A DNA stretch of 60,000 nucleotides, taken from NCBI GenBank assembly GCA_905221605.1, contig CAJNDS010002677.1, positions 64,001 through 124,000 on the forward strand. Direction: 5' to 3'. Under the pieces are notes generated by a model that worked only from the letters and a program-made list of their open reading frames with translations, made no database searches and had not been told where the DNA came from. This document shows, one piece after another, positions 1 to 12,592 of this stretch (position 1 is its first letter; every line of letters starts with the position of its first letter). Source of the DNA: Symbiodinium natans (taxonomy: Eukaryota > Sar > Dinophyceae > Suessiales > Symbiodiniaceae). Both the position numbers and the translations under genes were made by a program.

Positions 1-91
1 AAACCAACCCTGTGAGGTACTTAGCGCCGGCCTTGAAGATGGCGCCCAGGTCGACCCCCAAGATGTAGAGCGCCTTGCTCGGGAGCGTTGA
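1..91 (-). CDS. Partial internal exon, unassigned gene, cut by the left edge
   Basis: Read on the minus strand from 91 downwards, this stretch is open after a CAAG acceptor and gives a well-balanced hydrophobic peptide containing LYILGVDLGAIFKAG and KYLTGLV. The composition, alternating hydrophobic and small residues, is unlike the shadow frames around it. I do not recognise the family. It lies on the same strand as the DNAAF5-like gene further right and fits a cluster of minus-strand genes. No donor is visible because the window ends. Confidence 0.45.
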
Positions 92-770
92 CTTGAGACG
101 GCTTTCAGGCTTCGAGTGTTTAAATGCAATTGGATGGGAATTAATGCACCGGGGCTCAGAGGATCGAATGGCTCTGGGAGAACAGCCTTTCATGCGTTCA
201 TAACATGCCCTACCTGCTTTACTCAGCAGCAGCCAATCTTCGAGCACCTCACAGGCGCCTCAAACACCCAACAAGTCCAGTCGCGAGGGCCGAGCGTAGG
301 CTGCATTCCAGCGCTGGCACTCGGAGCTCTGCGCCAGGACCCTCGACACCTGCGAAACTTGGGGTTCAAGATGAGGTCCTCTGAGCAATGTGAGTCGTCA
401 GAGGTGTGAGCTCACGTCCTGGCAGCTTTAACAAATCTGCAAGCATCACACGTGGCTATGCGTGAAGGTTAGCATGTGCGACACTTGAAGGCTGCAACTA
501 CAAGTAGCTGTACGTAGCAAGGCTTGATTCGGCTTCTCTTGCCCAATCAGGAACAACTGCGAGGCTCTTTACCCCCTTCCTAGCAACAGCCATGAACAGT
601 GAATAACGGTCATGGACGGCCATTGCTAAGATCCATCACAGACATGAAGGAGTTACACGGTATAGTCGGCTCTGCCACTCTGCATTCAAGCCTGGAATTG
701 TCTGCTTTCCTGGCCCTCGTCCGTACAAGAAATGTCTTCGCACGCACGGGGATTTTAGGGGCAAGAACAT

Positions 771-866
771 TTAGCCCATAAATGCCTCTGCAGAAGCTGA
801 TGTCTTGGGCTCGCCACCTGCACCAGCATCGTCAACATTCGTCATCGAGCTAGAGTTCCAGTCGCA
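771..866 (-). CDS. Possible C-terminal exon, unassigned
   Basis: On the minus strand a frame reads SSSMTNVDDAGAGGEPKTSA and further small and acidic residues, then a TAA stop at 771-773. The Gly/Ala/Ser-rich acidic tail is typical of a disordered C-terminus. There is no family match, the upstream acceptor is unclear, and it could be chance. Confidence 0.25.
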   Translation of the reverse strand, partial: CDWNSSSMTNVDDAGAGGEPKTSASAEAFMG

Positions 867-1601
867 AACGGAGAAGAACTTGCAAGTTGCAAAGAAACGA
901 GTGCAGTTTGGCAGCTTGCACTTTACCAACCGGCGACAAACTCACGAATCTCCGGGGCTCCACTGGGTCCAAGTGGTAAAACATGCACTGGCAGAGAGCG
1001 GGGGCATGCGAAGCCCCACCCCCAACCTGGTGACAAGAGCGCCTCGTCCCAGCCTCGCGGAGAACTCTCAAGTCTTACTCTGATTCACAAGAGTTACCGG
1101 TCCCTACCAACAGCTCCTCAGCTCCGCACCTAGTGCCAAATCTTTCCCTGACTCCTGCGTGGCAGGGCCAAGGCAAGTGTGAGATCGGCCTGAGTGGACA
1201 CCTGACACCCCTCCGACAAGCGGATCCACTCTAAGCCTCAACCCATCCTCAACTTGGCGAAGGCTTCCGAACCATGCGACAACCCACGAGCTCCTCAAGA
1301 CTGGCCGGAGTGGACTTGGCCTCCACTGCGCCAGGGCAGTTCAGGGGGGGTCCGGGGTTGAGGAGGCTTAGAGAAGTTTGCAAGATTGGCTCACGACATA
1401 ACGTGCGGACCGAAGGCGCTTGTAACACCTTGAACCCCCAAACTAGCAATCTCCTGCCCCAACAAGGCCTTCGGGTCAGGCGGCAGCGTAAGGTTCAGTT
1501 CCAACAAAGCGCCTCGCAGAACAACGGAAATTGCTCCGGAAAAAAATGGGGAAGGCATTCCCTTAGTCTTGCTTTGGTGTTGAACCCCAAACTTGCGCCC
1601 A

Positions 1602-1629
1602 GGGGGCGGGGGGGGGGGGGGGGGGGGGA
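1602..1629 (+). repeat. Poly-G run
   Basis: About 28 nearly uninterrupted G residues, broken only near the start by one C. It could form G-quadruplexes on the plus strand and is a likely place for assembly error. It makes the apparent Gly run in the 237-codon open frame that crosses it, which I therefore do not believe. Confidence 0.85.
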
Positions 1630-3390
1630 CGAGAGCGATGCCCTAGGTCAAAATCACTGTAGCACGTCGCCCGGATGGGCAAACCCAACGTGGGGGCAAG
1701 TGGGCACAAGCAAGAACTTCCTTGAGCCCTTGGCCTATGTAGTTGGAGACCAGCTGCTCCTGACGGCACATGAAACAACAACTTTTCAGCCTATGAAGCG
1801 TGGTGAAGAATGCCACCCTTCCTTGAACCCATTTGCATATAAACACTTCCAAGCTTACAAGACCTTTGTTCAATCAGCGTGGCCACAGCAGTGGCATCCG
1901 TGTCAGCATGGTCTTTCACGGAAGCCCTGTCAGCATTGTGAAGGAAGCCCTAAGCAGCGAACTCGAAAGCATAGTCAACCCTCTTGAAAGGAACCTGCCG
2001 AACTGCCGAACATCACATCCCAGCAAATCCCTGGCCTCGTCCTCCCTGCTGATCCGAAGCCCCGGCGGCAGGCCTGGGTTTGGCTTGGGCACCCTGCCGT
2101 GCAGGTTCGCAAGACTTTCGGCTTGTTGGTTGGGCTTGTCAGGGGAAGGGGGGAAGGAAGCTGGAAATTGAAAGACACCTCTGCCCCAGCATACAGCCAC
2201 TCCCTAAACGCTCAACCTTGGCCTACAACTGCACAAGACTTTTTCCAGCAACGGGATCACTGCTTCAAGCCACATTGGCGATGTTAAGGTTTGCATCGGA
2301 AACACAATATTGCAACCAGAGCCAATCAATGCTCAAGACGGTCTGTCTTCAGCGATCTTCAGCGTGTAGGCAGCATTGACGTGGAAAGCCAATAGTAAGT
2401 TCTGCTTGCTTGGTGAGAACTTCAAGCGCGCGAGGAAAGAAATCTGTGCACTGCGGCAAACCTCCAGCAGAAGTCAATGGACTTCCTGTAACCATGATGG
2501 GCTATGTGACCACGGCTGCTCGAGCCTGAGTGAGGCAAGCTGTTGAATACGTGAGGCCTTGGGCAGGAGGCTTGGAGATCTTGAGCCAGCCGAAGGTGCA
2601 CGGTGTACATGTACAGGTTGCCTAGCGGTGTGGATCGGCGCGAAAAAACTTTCTCGAGATGTCTGCCAGATGCAAGAGTCTCCCGTTGCCAAAGTGGAAT
2701 TGAGTTTTTTTTTCTGGTCACACGGACGAGAAGGCCCAGGCAGGCATCGTGAGCCTTTTGAGTTGAGACATCGGGTCTCCGATGTGGTGCTCTTGCATGC
2801 GTAAGCAAAAATGGAGAAAAACATCAGAGCCAAACGTTGACACTCCCGCGCATCCTCAAGTGCTTCAACAGGTCTCTCGCTATCTGGGGCCCCATCGCGG
2901 CCGGGTGCAGGGCACCGGGAGGGCGTGGATGGCGCGGGCCTGGCTTCGGTCTTTGGAGGTTTTGGGTGGGACTTCGAGGGGTTATTTCGAGTGGCTATTG
3001 CAATTAAGGGCTTTAGGGGTGGAGGCCTTGGGACTAAGGATTCTGGCATTGCAGCTTAGCTAGGTTCTTCGGAGATAAAGGTCTCGGTACCGGGTGTTGG
3101 GGTGATGGTACGTTCTCTCGCTGCTGTACACTCCTGAAACCCTCGTGTGATGGACCATACCAATGAACGGGGTGGGTTGGGGGACAAGATTCCCATGATT
3201 GGCCATCATCTAGTGGCGACAGAGTGGTTCAGGCCAGGTTGAGGCCGCCACCGCGTCATCGAGCAACATGAAGGGCGTCGACGCCATCTCCACCTCAGGT
3301 CGGGAGGGGACAATGTCTCACTGTCTCACATGTAGTTTTTGAATGTCTCACAGTGGCAACTGATACATTGTGATGACTGCATCACCAGCT

Positions 3391-3790
3391 ATCGCCATCA
3401 TCGTCGTCATCGTCGTCATCTTCATCTTCCTCCTCCTCCGCCTCCTCCTCAGCAGCAGCAGCAGCGGCAGCAGCAGCACGATCACCATCACCACACCGTC
3501 CACAACCACCGCCACCACGCCCGCACACCACCAGCACGTCGCCGTCGTCGTCGTCATGGCGGTTATTATGTTAGTCGTGGTCGTCACGGTCACTTGCTAT
3601 TGCCGCCCCACTGCCGCCGCTCGCTGGGATAGTAGTGGTGGTCGTCACCGCCGGTAGTCAGTCATCTTCAGCAGCACTGTCGGTAGCAGCGGAGTCGGGC
3701 GCAGCAGCATCGGAGGCAGCATCGGCAGCAGCGGCGTCGGCTGCGGCAGCGGCAGCAGAAGCGGCAGCAGAAGCAGCACCGCCACCCCAC
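3391..3790. repeat. Compound trinucleotide repeats (CAT/CGT, CAC, GCA)
   Basis: A run of CAT/CGT triplets (3391-3440) passes into CTC/CAG triplets, CAC/CAT triplets and, from about 3670 to 3780, GCA/GCG triplets. All six frames give homopolymeric peptides (His, Ala, Ser, Val), as expected of a triplet microsatellite rather than a gene. Confidence 0.85.
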
Positions 3791-4949
3791 CCCCCTCTCC
3801 TTGACAGTATTGCATTATAACACGCTACGCGTGTCCCATCCATCCACACGCAGCGCAGGGATCTCAAGATCTGCATGTGCATCTGCGTCTGCAATTTGAT
3901 GAACCGCTGACAGGTGCCACCAACGGGCCCAGTGAGCAAGACCATGTTTTCACGTGCCGCGACTCAAAGTGGAAGTCTATAGAAGTGAGGCTTGGAGCTT
4001 GGGAACACTAACAGCAGCATCAAGCAGAGCTTTTGGTCCAGATGTCAAAAGAACACACCAACACCCGAAAATCTCATACGCATTCTATGCCAAGAATGCT
4101 GCAATATGCTGCACAAGCTCCTTGCTGAGAGCCCCTCTTCACAGGTCGAGCGCTCGTGAAAAAGGTGTGAGAAGGCACGCGTCCATAAATGGAACTTGCC
4201 GACAATTAGCGAAGATTTCGGAAAGCCGCGCGTCTTCAAAACACATGGCTGGGTCAAAACCTGTTTCGGGCTTGGGGCTATCGTCAGGTTGAATGCCGTG
4301 CTATGCGCTATGCCTGTGAAATAATTGCCATAGTTGCCGTAAAACACACTATTCCACTTCCAAACCGCTCAGTTGCTGATACGTGTTTTGCACATGTATT
4401 GTTGTGAAGTGTTGTGGATCAATCATGACAACTATTGGATATACTCATCCTCCGTCGAGGGCATCAAGAGATTCCCAACCCTCTGGGCTTCCGTCCCAGC
4501 CGTCCCAAGCGCCCCTCCTTGCCCCCCTACCTTCCCCCTACCTTCCCCACACCTTCCCCACACCACTCCCCCAGTGGTGGAAGTCCTGCACAGGCATGCG
4601 GGTCACATGTCAGCACTCCAAGGTTTCAGCATGTTTCGACATCGCAAGCCAATTGCTACTCCATCGTTGGTTTCTTTGCTCGCGGCCCCACCCCCGAGTC
4701 CAAGTCCCCCCAACTGCCCCAACCCGCTCCGCTTCCTTTCCATTTTTCCATTTTTTGTTCCACTCTTCGCCATGTGTTCCACTTTTTCTTTTTCACATGC
4801 GTTTCCTTAGTTCAAAACCTGGCGAGGCCGAGGCAGCCCGGCGCACAGCGCCGAGAAACCAACTAGCAATCACCCTCTGCTCAGAGTGGAAATGGAAGCC
4901 CAAGTGTGCGCTTGAAACTTTAAACGCCAGACTAGCATGCGGCTTTCCT

Positions 4950-5021
4950 GCTTCATGGATTGAAAGGGGATCATCTGTGCACCCCCTTGGAAAGTTGCGG
5001 ATTGGATTTTGCGACAAGGTG
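4950..5021 (+). CDS. Possible plus-strand exon, unassigned
   Basis: The plus frame reads HPLGKLRIGFCDK and ends at AAG|GTGAGA, a canonical GT donor. The acceptor is uncertain. The peptide looks coding, but the region has no other strong support. The minus strand here is less convincing. Confidence 0.25.
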
Positions 5022-5412
5022 AGAAGTGCCACAAGTCAAGCGAGGTTGAAATCCTCACGACTGCGCGAACCTCTCGTTGTCCTCATGTCCTGCAGCGCCA
5101 CTTGCGCCTGGCCGATGGACTGGTGTGAGCACTGACTTTAATGTGACGTCCTGTGTTCTTGGGGAGGATTTGCAGGCTTCACGCTCTCATTACGAAACCA
5201 AATATGAAGAGAAGGAGCAAAAGAACACGGAGCCAAGAGACACCGCGGTCGTGGTGAGCTCACACATCTTCTCAAGTCCAGTTTAACGCTGATCAACGGC
5301 TCGTCGGCAACGCTCCGACTCAAGGACCGATCGCCCGAACTAAGTAGACTAAGCACAGGAAGCCCAGCCAAAGCCGTCTGCCCTTTCATACTTCCCCTGT
5401 GCCCCAGGCCAC

Positions 5413-5480
5413 TCCTTCAGCGGCATCCTGGCCCAGATGTGCCTCCTCACGGAGAAGATCATTGGCGCGGTGGGGAGAGG
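5413..5480 (+). CDS. Possible plus-strand exon, unassigned
   Basis: After the acceptor CTGTGCCCCAG at about 5412 the plus frame reads HSFSGILAQMCLLTEKIIGA and reaches GGCGCG|GTGGGG, a possible GT donor. The peptide is a plausible amphipathic helix. If real, this gene runs opposite to the minus-strand exons at 8-34 kb. No family recognised. Confidence 0.35.
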
Positions 5481-7123
5481 AAGCTTACGCAGGCTGACTG
5501 AGGGTCTGCCGGGCTTGCTGTCTGCAGGAAGCTTTGGGTGCACAGAAGCTGGCAGACACGCCGGCTACTTGCAAGTACTCAGCTTGGAGACTCAGACGGA
5601 CAATGCCACCTCAGATTGGGTCACAAGCACAAAGCTGGTTCGGCGAGAGCCCCCCCCCGGCCCGCGCTCCTCCTCGATCGCCTCGGCGAGCCGATGGCGC
5701 CTTCGAACCCGTACAGCGGTAGCAAGGTTTGGGCGTAGAGCTGTGGGGGCTCACCAAGCTACTCAGCCTAGCTGCCTCTCCCATCCTCGACTGCGGCGGG
5801 TCAGCTTCCCTGTCCACCATACCGCAAAAGAACCCAAATAGCGCCCGTTTGGCCTCCGGGAGTAGTCAGGCGGACGGCACCGGTGAGGGCTTGGACAGCG
5901 GGAGACTTGACCTTTGTTTCAAACAAGCATCCGGCATCATGTGTGCGCACCTATGTTTAAGGTTTTGATGTTGGCGCTTGAATCCTTACAGGTACCTTGG
6001 CACCTTCGGGTTCAGGGTTCAGACCTTCGGAATTTTCGAAACAGACGGCAAGTTTGCCCGGACCCTCTACAACTCTAGAACCTTCGATTGCAGGGCATCA
6101 CGCGCCCCCCGCACCATGCCTGATCTCCTGCGGCTGCAGACTCTAAATCACTTGAACATCACTTGAACATCATTGCAGTGTCTGTGGCTGGGGTCATATG
6201 GTCCACCAGACGGCGCCCCCGGGTCCGGTGGTCACAATTTCTGACTCGGACCTCTGTTGTCTTTGCAGACAGCCACCTCGACACATGAAGGACGTGATGT
6301 AACTAGATTGGGCTGCGACTCTCTCCCCGTCGGGTAGGGTACCAGGCCGCTACCAGTGAGGATGGACCTCATTTGAGCAACACCAGCACTTAAGTGATTT
6401 GGAGTCGCTTGCTGCCATTGCGACGGTGGCGGGCCCGGTTCAAAGCCACATCAGTCGCAGGATCCTCACTAGGCCGCTAGAGGCTACGCTAGGCATCTTA
6501 GCTTTAAGTTGATATTCATCGTCCCGCTTTTGAAAAGCTCGTCCCAACGTCCCCGGATTCTGGGTCTCCCTGACTGTAAGCTCTCACACACCCGTCCCTC
6601 ACCTTGAAACAAGTGTTCAAGCAACTGATGCTGCTACTTTGTTGTACAAACCCAACGGTGAAATGTCAGGCAATGTTTTGGGGATGCTGCTTGGCACCTC
6701 ACAACGAGCCTGCACGTGGCCTTTCAGGGGCTGCTTGCGCCGAGCATTACAAAAACAATGTAGACTACCTAGACAAAGCGCGTCTGGAGGTGTGCGCATT
6801 CAGTTGATGCGGTTTGTGTGTGTGTGTTGGGTCGGGAGATCAGTGTCACGGGCAGATATTGCAGCTCTGCATGGGTAGTTGGGTTGGTGCGCAGTCACAC
6901 TCGTTGTGGATCCGTTGTCTGCTGCATCCATATCAACCAGATAGGGCCCACACCGACCCAAAGCTCCAAGGAGCTCGGCTGAAATTTTTTGGGTCGTGGG
7001 TTGAACCGCATTTGTTTGAGTAGTTGCTGCAAGTTCCCGGTGCAGATGGTAGACTTGGCCGCACGTGCTTCATGCGACCACTGCATGCACTCAGACCCCT
7101 CAAGCTGCAAGCTTTCGTGTACC
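5481..7123. other. Stretch without a supported gene
   Basis: No exon, RNA gene or repeat that I can support. A weak plus-strand peptide (YLGTFGFRV, then DGKFARTLYNSRT) at about 5.99-6.09 kb follows an ACAG acceptor but is not strong enough to call. Confidence 0.4.
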
Positions 7124-7512
7124 ACACACAGACACACAGACACACAGACACACAGACACGCAGACACACAGACACACAGACACACAGACACACGGACACA
7201 CAGACACACAGACTCACAGACACACAGACTCACAGACACAGAGAAACAGACACACAGACACAGAGAAACAGAGACACAGAGACACAGAGACACAGAGACA
7301 CAGAGACACAGAGACACAGACACAGAGACAGAGACACAGAGACACAGAGACACAGAGACACAGACACACAGACACACAGACACACAGACACACAGACACA
7401 CAGACACACAGACACACAGACACACAGACACACAGACACACAGACACACAGACACACAGACACACAGACACACAGACACACAGACACACGGACACACGGA
7501 CGCACAGACACA
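7124..7512 (+). repeat. Hexanucleotide microsatellite (ACACAG)n
   Basis: About 390 bp of ACACAG/ACAGAG units with a central block of GACACA variants; the plus strand holds almost only A, C and G. All frames are open on both strands because no stop can form, giving spurious Thr/His/Asp/Arg or Cys/Val/Ser peptides of up to 245 codons. Likely length-polymorphic. Confidence 0.95.
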
Positions 7513-8145
7513 GCCTCTTTGCTTTGAACTCGAAGCCCTGATCCATAGGCATGACATGAAGAACGGCGTCGCCTGATACGTGAAGGCCTGGAGCACACTT
7601 TCACCATAGAGGCCCACAGATGAAGCCCTCACAAGGAGCCTCCCATAGCCTACCGTTCTATCGTGGCGCCATGCTTCGCATGGGACGCCCTAAAGACCGG
7701 GCCCATCCTGCTCAAGCTGAAGCATGGGGGGAGACTTTATACAGCTCTTTGGGTCTGGAAACTGCCATACTGCCATACAGTAGTACCAGTTGACAGAGAC
7801 AAGAGTCTTTGCCATCGCGCGGAAGAGCATCCGATATCAGAGGCTGTAATCACCGTCCCCGGAGGTCTGAGCCATCTCCACTATCCTCTTGGATGCCGGA
7901 GGTGGAAGCTCAGACACTAAGAACGCTAAGATATCTGTTCCTCTGAGTTCCTCTTAATCCCCTACTGCTCCCTCCTCGGTCTTCTGCCTCTTGTCTGGGT
8001 GTTTGTCTCTACTCTGGTCCTGAGCATGTCCGTTGCTTTGACGGATAGAATGCGTCCTTGCCAAGCATTGCCATCGCTACAAGTCCTGCTCAGTTTGTTC
8101 ACTGTGTGTCCACTCAGGAGGCCCTGGTGGAATCACTTAAGAGTC

Positions 8146-8214
8146 CTCTTTGCGCAACTGGATATGCAGTCTAGCGGCGTGCTGGCCGGTGATGATGGTG
8201 ATGTCTGTGACGGC
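8146..8214 (-). CDS. Internal exon, unassigned minus-strand gene
   Basis: Minus-strand exon of exactly 23 codons, bounded by a TACCAG| acceptor and by GAG|GACTCT, which fits a GA-type donor as in the DNAAF5-like gene. The peptide contains AVTDITIITGQHAARL and LRKE and looks coding. Family not recognised. Its strand and intron style suggest the minus-strand cluster extends to here. Confidence 0.5.
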
Positions 8215-9611
8215 CTGGTAGAGGGAGGCTTCCCCCAAGCAAAAAGATCCCCGTCTAATCTCGTTCCATGTGCATTTCCTCAGCTCTTCAGCTTTTCAGC
8301 GGTCGTTCAGGGCTCTAAGCATGCTGATCATCGCGGCTCCAAGGATTCAGGATCCAAGCACACAAAGCAGCGAAAGCAGCGAAAGCAGTGGCAGCATGTG
8401 AAGCACTGTGACGAGATGATAGAAAGCAAGCCAGTCTGCAGAGGATTGGCCCGTCGAAAGAACTCATCAAAAGAGAAGTCACAACAAAGCATCACCGTAA
8501 AGCATGTGAGAGCAGCCTCTGCCAGGGGCGACCGGCGCATGCCGCTCCTGCGCCCCACGGCCCTCGACCCCAGCCTGGAGTGAGCAGGAAAGCAGGGGAG
8601 GCAATCTCAACAGCGAGAGAAGGCTCTCAGCAAGGTCTGGTAGGTTTGTGTGAGATTTTTGTTGTAAACACCCACTTCTGGTTGTAGGCTTCCTTGGCAA
8701 GGTGGACTGTGCAAAGCACTGCGACGACTTGCTGAGTGATTTTACCCTACGCTGGACGAGCTCTGCCGAAACAAGATGAGATGCCGAGTAATAAAACACG
8801 ACTGAAGAAAGGAACCCGTGAATTGGCCAATTCGATCCGAATATTCTTAAGGATGTTTAAGGTCTGCAGCATTTACAGAAAAATTGACCATTTCTGACTG
8901 GGGTGGCAGGCCTGGCAAGCCTCTGGCTGGTCGTTCTCCCGTCTGGTGCCACTGCGGCTTCGGCTGCTGTACCTTAAATTACAAGGCACCCTCAACCCCC
9001 ACAAGCAAAGCCCTCACGAAAGCCTCTTCAGAGCACAAGAACGCCCAGCCTCCTGTCCTTGGCAGCCCTTTGCTGTACAGGTTCGCAAGGGTTGTTGGAC
9101 CTGGCCAACCAGCCAGTCACACCTCTGACAGCATCCTAACCTGACTATTGCAGGAGTCTCACTGGAATCTGACATGCGCTCAGTTGGGTGTTGGAGTGAG
9201 CTATATTCATTTGTACTGGAGCTTGTTTCACGCAGTCATGTATAGAAAGTCCGTTAGCTTGGTGTCCGCGGCCTCTCCAGCAGTTCCCGCTCCTGGCTGG
9301 CGCTGCGCTGCTTCGGCCTGCAATGGCGAGGGCAGAAAAGTGCTTTGCAGTGCTGGAGCTCCAACACTTAATTCAAGTGTCTTCATCTTTGATCATCCCT
9401 CACAGAATGCATGCTTTCACAGCGGCTTCCATGCTTTGGTCGGGAATAGTTCTGAGCAGTCTGAATTGGAGCACAGGCTTGAGCTGACTTCGGGAAGAGA
9501 TGCATGCCAACGAATCACGTATGCACCGTTCGCTGCCACTCCAAACATACATACATTCAAGTGCAGGCCGTCCACAACATCAGCAACTACTGTGGAATTC
9601 AAGGAAGTGTT

Positions 9612-9626
9612 GGGGGGGGGGGGGGG
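9612..9626 (+). repeat. Poly-G run
   Basis: Fifteen consecutive G residues. Possible G-quadruplex and assembly-sensitive site; it interrupts any reading frame across it. Confidence 0.85.
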
Positions 9627-9975
9627 CACAGGATCGGGATGGGAGAGCACAGTCAGCCAGCATAGTGCTGCCGAAGCCCTCGTGAACTCAACATTGTGAC
9701 TGACTAGACATGTCATCTTAAGTGCCGCGCTTCTCCATTTGGCAGAACAGCTCACACAAGGCGAGAAGACGTCGGAGGAAACAAGGATTGGATGTCACCC
9801 AGCTTTGGGCTTTGAGCCGGGAATTTGCGCAGGCCATGTGGTATAACATGCACCATCTTGTTTCAGTCCATGTCCTTCCACAGGCTGCAACAACAAGTGT
9901 GACCACATGCCAAACTGCTCGTCTTGGCAGCCGGGCGCTGGCATCTGCTTCCTGCGCATGCTTGCTACTCCACGA

Positions 9976-10145
9976 CTAGAAAATCTCAAAGTAAGCTGCA
10001 GTGTCTGGTGACTTCCCCAGGTTCAGACTCGCTTTCTCTTCTTGAGTTTTGACATTTTTGAGGGTTGCCACAGCTTCACGCTCCTCGGGTGCAGGCTCAA
10101 AGCGGGCAGGTGTAGCTGGTGCAGCACAGGGTCGGGCGAGCTTAG
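9976..10145 (-). CDS. Possible exon, charged region, unassigned
   Basis: The minus frame reads a Pro/Ala-rich then charged segment (PARFEPAPEEREAVATLKN, later EEKASLNLGKS) and ends in AAYFEIF and a stop at 9976. The acidic-basic alternation is unlike shadow frames. It may be a terminal exon. No family recognised. Confidence 0.4.
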
Positions 10146-10229
10146 AGCGGCTGGTCTTCAGGCATGCAGAAAGCTCAAGACTTCCTGACTTCAAGGTGCG
10201 AAGGTGCGTCACGCATAACTCTTGGCAGG

Positions 10230-10454
10230 TCAAGCGTCCCTCTCTTCTAAAGTAGGGTCCTCAGCCCAACATAAACCTAACGCAGATGGCATGTATCCAA
10301 AAGGAAGTCGATCCAAGAAAGCCCACAGCAAGTGCAGCAATGCACCGTCCACTCCACCTGTCTCACTCCCCGAACTCTCGACACCTCGCTCTACTACGAT
10401 GCAAAAAGCCATAGCTGCAACCGTCTCCTCTGCGTCGGGCAAGTGCAACAGCAA
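10230..10454 (-). CDS. Possible exon, unassigned
   Basis: The minus frame contains DAEETVAAMAFCIVVERG and LLHLLWAFLDRLPFG, a plausible globular segment, with possible GT donors inside (GAG|GTGTCG, AG|GTGGAG), so the true exon is probably shorter. It lies just upstream of the charged segment at 9976-10145 and may belong to the same gene. Confidence 0.4.
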   Translation of the reverse strand: MLLHLPDAEETVAAMAFCIVVERGVESSGSETGGVDGALLHLLWAFLDRLPFGYMPSALGLCWAEDPTLEERDA

Positions 10455-11061
10455 GTGGAGCAGCTCCTTTGGAATTGCAGATGGCCCACAATGTCATTCT
10501 GCAGTCATTGCATTTCAACACATCTCAACCGTGACTGACCTTGCGAGGCCGACGGCTTGCCACTCCGGAAATCTCCCATAGCCGAGGCCCTCATGCATTC
10601 CCTGACAAAGAGAGAATATTGAATCTGGGAACAGATCAAGACCTCGCCCTTTGTTGCCCTTCGTCTACCCAAAATCCGCCCCAACTGCCGCTCCGCCGTG
10701 TACAGGAGAAGGGCTGGAGGCGTGGGTCGCACAAAAGGCGGCTCCAGCCTGGTGACGCTGACGACAGGGAAGATAAAAGGTTTTGGGATGTCTCCAGGGG
10801 CTCGCCATGTGTCGGGCATGCAGAACGCAAGAAAGGACGAGAAGTAAAGAAGTAGACGCTATGTAGGTCTGGGTCTTCTTCTGGATTCTTCCCCCAGCTT
10901 TCAAACAAGCAACGTGGAAGAAGCGATCCCGAGCGTCGATGCTGCTGCCAAGAACAGCGAGCGACCTGGCCCGGAATCCGACTTGAAAGTTCTCCAAGAT
11001 TGGGGATTTGAGGCTTTACGGTTGAAGCTGACAGGCTTGTGGTTCCCACTTCTCCTTTGTG

Positions 11062-11169
11062 CTAGCATTCGCCACACTTCTTCGGCACCACTCCGTACAG
11101 CTCGTAAACCTGCACAACCGTCCGAACCAAGCCCAGCCAACCGCTCTCCGCCGTCCAAGGGGGCCGCTT
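11062..11169 (-). CDS. Possible C-terminal exon, unassigned
   Basis: After a TACGCAG| acceptor the minus frame runs 35 codons to TAG at 11062-11064 and includes ESGWLGLVRTVVQVYELYGV. The peptide is strongly coding-like. Either it is a last exon or a donor lies before the stop. No family recognised. Confidence 0.45.
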   Translation of the reverse strand, partial: KRPPWTAESGWLGLVRTVVQVYELYGVVPKKCGEC

Positions 11170-12514
11170 CTGCGTACGGAGCCTGTTGAGTCAGAGGGTT
11201 GGGACATAGGTTTTGTTGAGGGATCTCTGCTGGGATAGGGTCAAGGCCTTTCAGTTGAAAGATAGCGGTAAGCACCTTACAGGCTGACGGAATAACGAAG
11301 AAATCAGAAAGCCCGGCAACCAGTCGAAACTGGCATGGTGCTTCGTGGTTGAATTCCAACCATATGTGTCTCACTACTCACTTGCCTGGAGAATAGGTGT
11401 CAGAGTTGGAGACTTCCGTGGGCTCTGCATGGAGGTGGAACCGACCAGAGCAGAAGCGACGCTGATCAGCGCACGAAATACCACGAAATATGCTAGATCA
11501 AAGAAATGAGGAGCTTTGTTCGAGTCCGTCCGCGGCGCAATCAAAGGCCCACGGCCACACGCGTGTTTCAGTGAACAGGCTGTTCCAACGCAATAAAGTG
11601 CTATCATGGCAGCCCTGGGAAACGCCTCAAATAAATACATTGGCTCCGGTGCCCCAACTGCTCAGAAAGTTCTATCGACCCGGATCTCGCCACACTACAC
11701 CAGGGACCACGGGTGGAGGAGGTTGGGGAGCACGTGACCACAAACATCCTCATGCTTCAGATCAAAATCTTAACTCAAAGGCTGAAATCACGCAGCTCTA
11801 ACCGTGCAATCGTTAACTTGACACCCAAAGGAACGACCCTAGACCCATATGTCGAACAAGTCCTCTATCCAAGCGCGCTGATAATTTCAAAGCACAAAAA
11901 ATTAAAATGCCACTGATGCCCATAAAAGGACCTCGAGACCTGAACCTGACACCCTGGTTGCCCAGTGGCCCCTGTCGCAGCGCCAGAAGCGCTGTGGACG
12001 CGGCAGCTCCGCGCAGCACCGCCTGGGAAGTGTTGCCAAGTAGAGGGCTGCTGAGAGAAGGCTGCTGGCAGCGGCTATGGAATTGCTGCGGCTGAGAATT
12101 GTTTCGCTGCTTCAGATTGAGGCTCCTATCAGCAAGCATGACGGAAGGCCAACCAATCCATGCGTTCATTCTCAAGGGCTGTCACAACGTAGTGGCCTCA
12201 TGAAACATGTCTCGTCAGACAGCATTGTTCAGGAAGGACATTGCTTTCGGACATGATTTTGCCCTTAAAAGTAGGAGCTGCTGAGGTTTAGTGCTGGAGC
12301 GACTGATGAAGCACATGACCTCATGAGCAACAAAAAGATACAGTAATTAGGACGCCACCTGAAACCGAATGACGATGAGCGATGGCAAGCTGGTAGTTGG
12401 TTCAGTGCGGATTTGAGAACTCAGAGCCCACAACACAAGCGAAGCCACAGCGAAAACGGGTGCAAGCGCTCACCAAACTCAACCCTAAATACCTGTGATT
12501 GGGTGACCTGACAC

Positions 12515-12592
12515 CTGCGCACTGAATCTTGCGAAGCTGCAACTGCAACTCCCAAAGCCCACGCATGACAAACTCATCGCCCCTCTCCGTCG
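12515..12592 (-). CDS. Internal exon, unassigned
   Basis: Minus-strand exon between a GAGAG| acceptor and GCAG|GTGTCA, a GT donor. The peptide GDEFVMRGLWELQLQLRKIQ is a good amphipathic helix. Family not recognised. Confidence 0.45.

Larger units (their letters stand above)
92..4949. other. Stretch without a supported gene
   Basis: Apart from the weak terminal-exon candidate at 771-866, the poly-G run near 1.6 kb and the triplet repeats at 3.39-3.79 kb, I see no convincing exon, RNA gene or mobile element here. Several open frames of 60-240 codons occur but have low-complexity or shadow-like composition. The sequence reads as dinoflagellate intron or intergenic DNA. Confidence 0.5.

Noticed and set aside
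1274-1987. A 237-codon plus frame
   Set aside because: It runs through the poly-G tract and has no consistent composition or motif.
6895-7632. Open frames of 150-245 codons on both strands at the hexamer repeat
   Set aside because: They are open only because ACACAG repeats cannot form stops; the peptides are pure repeat.
9718-9790. Exon candidates on both strands (LLHLAEQLTQGEKTSEET plus; LLALCELFCQMEKRGT minus)
   Set aside because: Both strands look equally coding, so I cannot choose and call neither.
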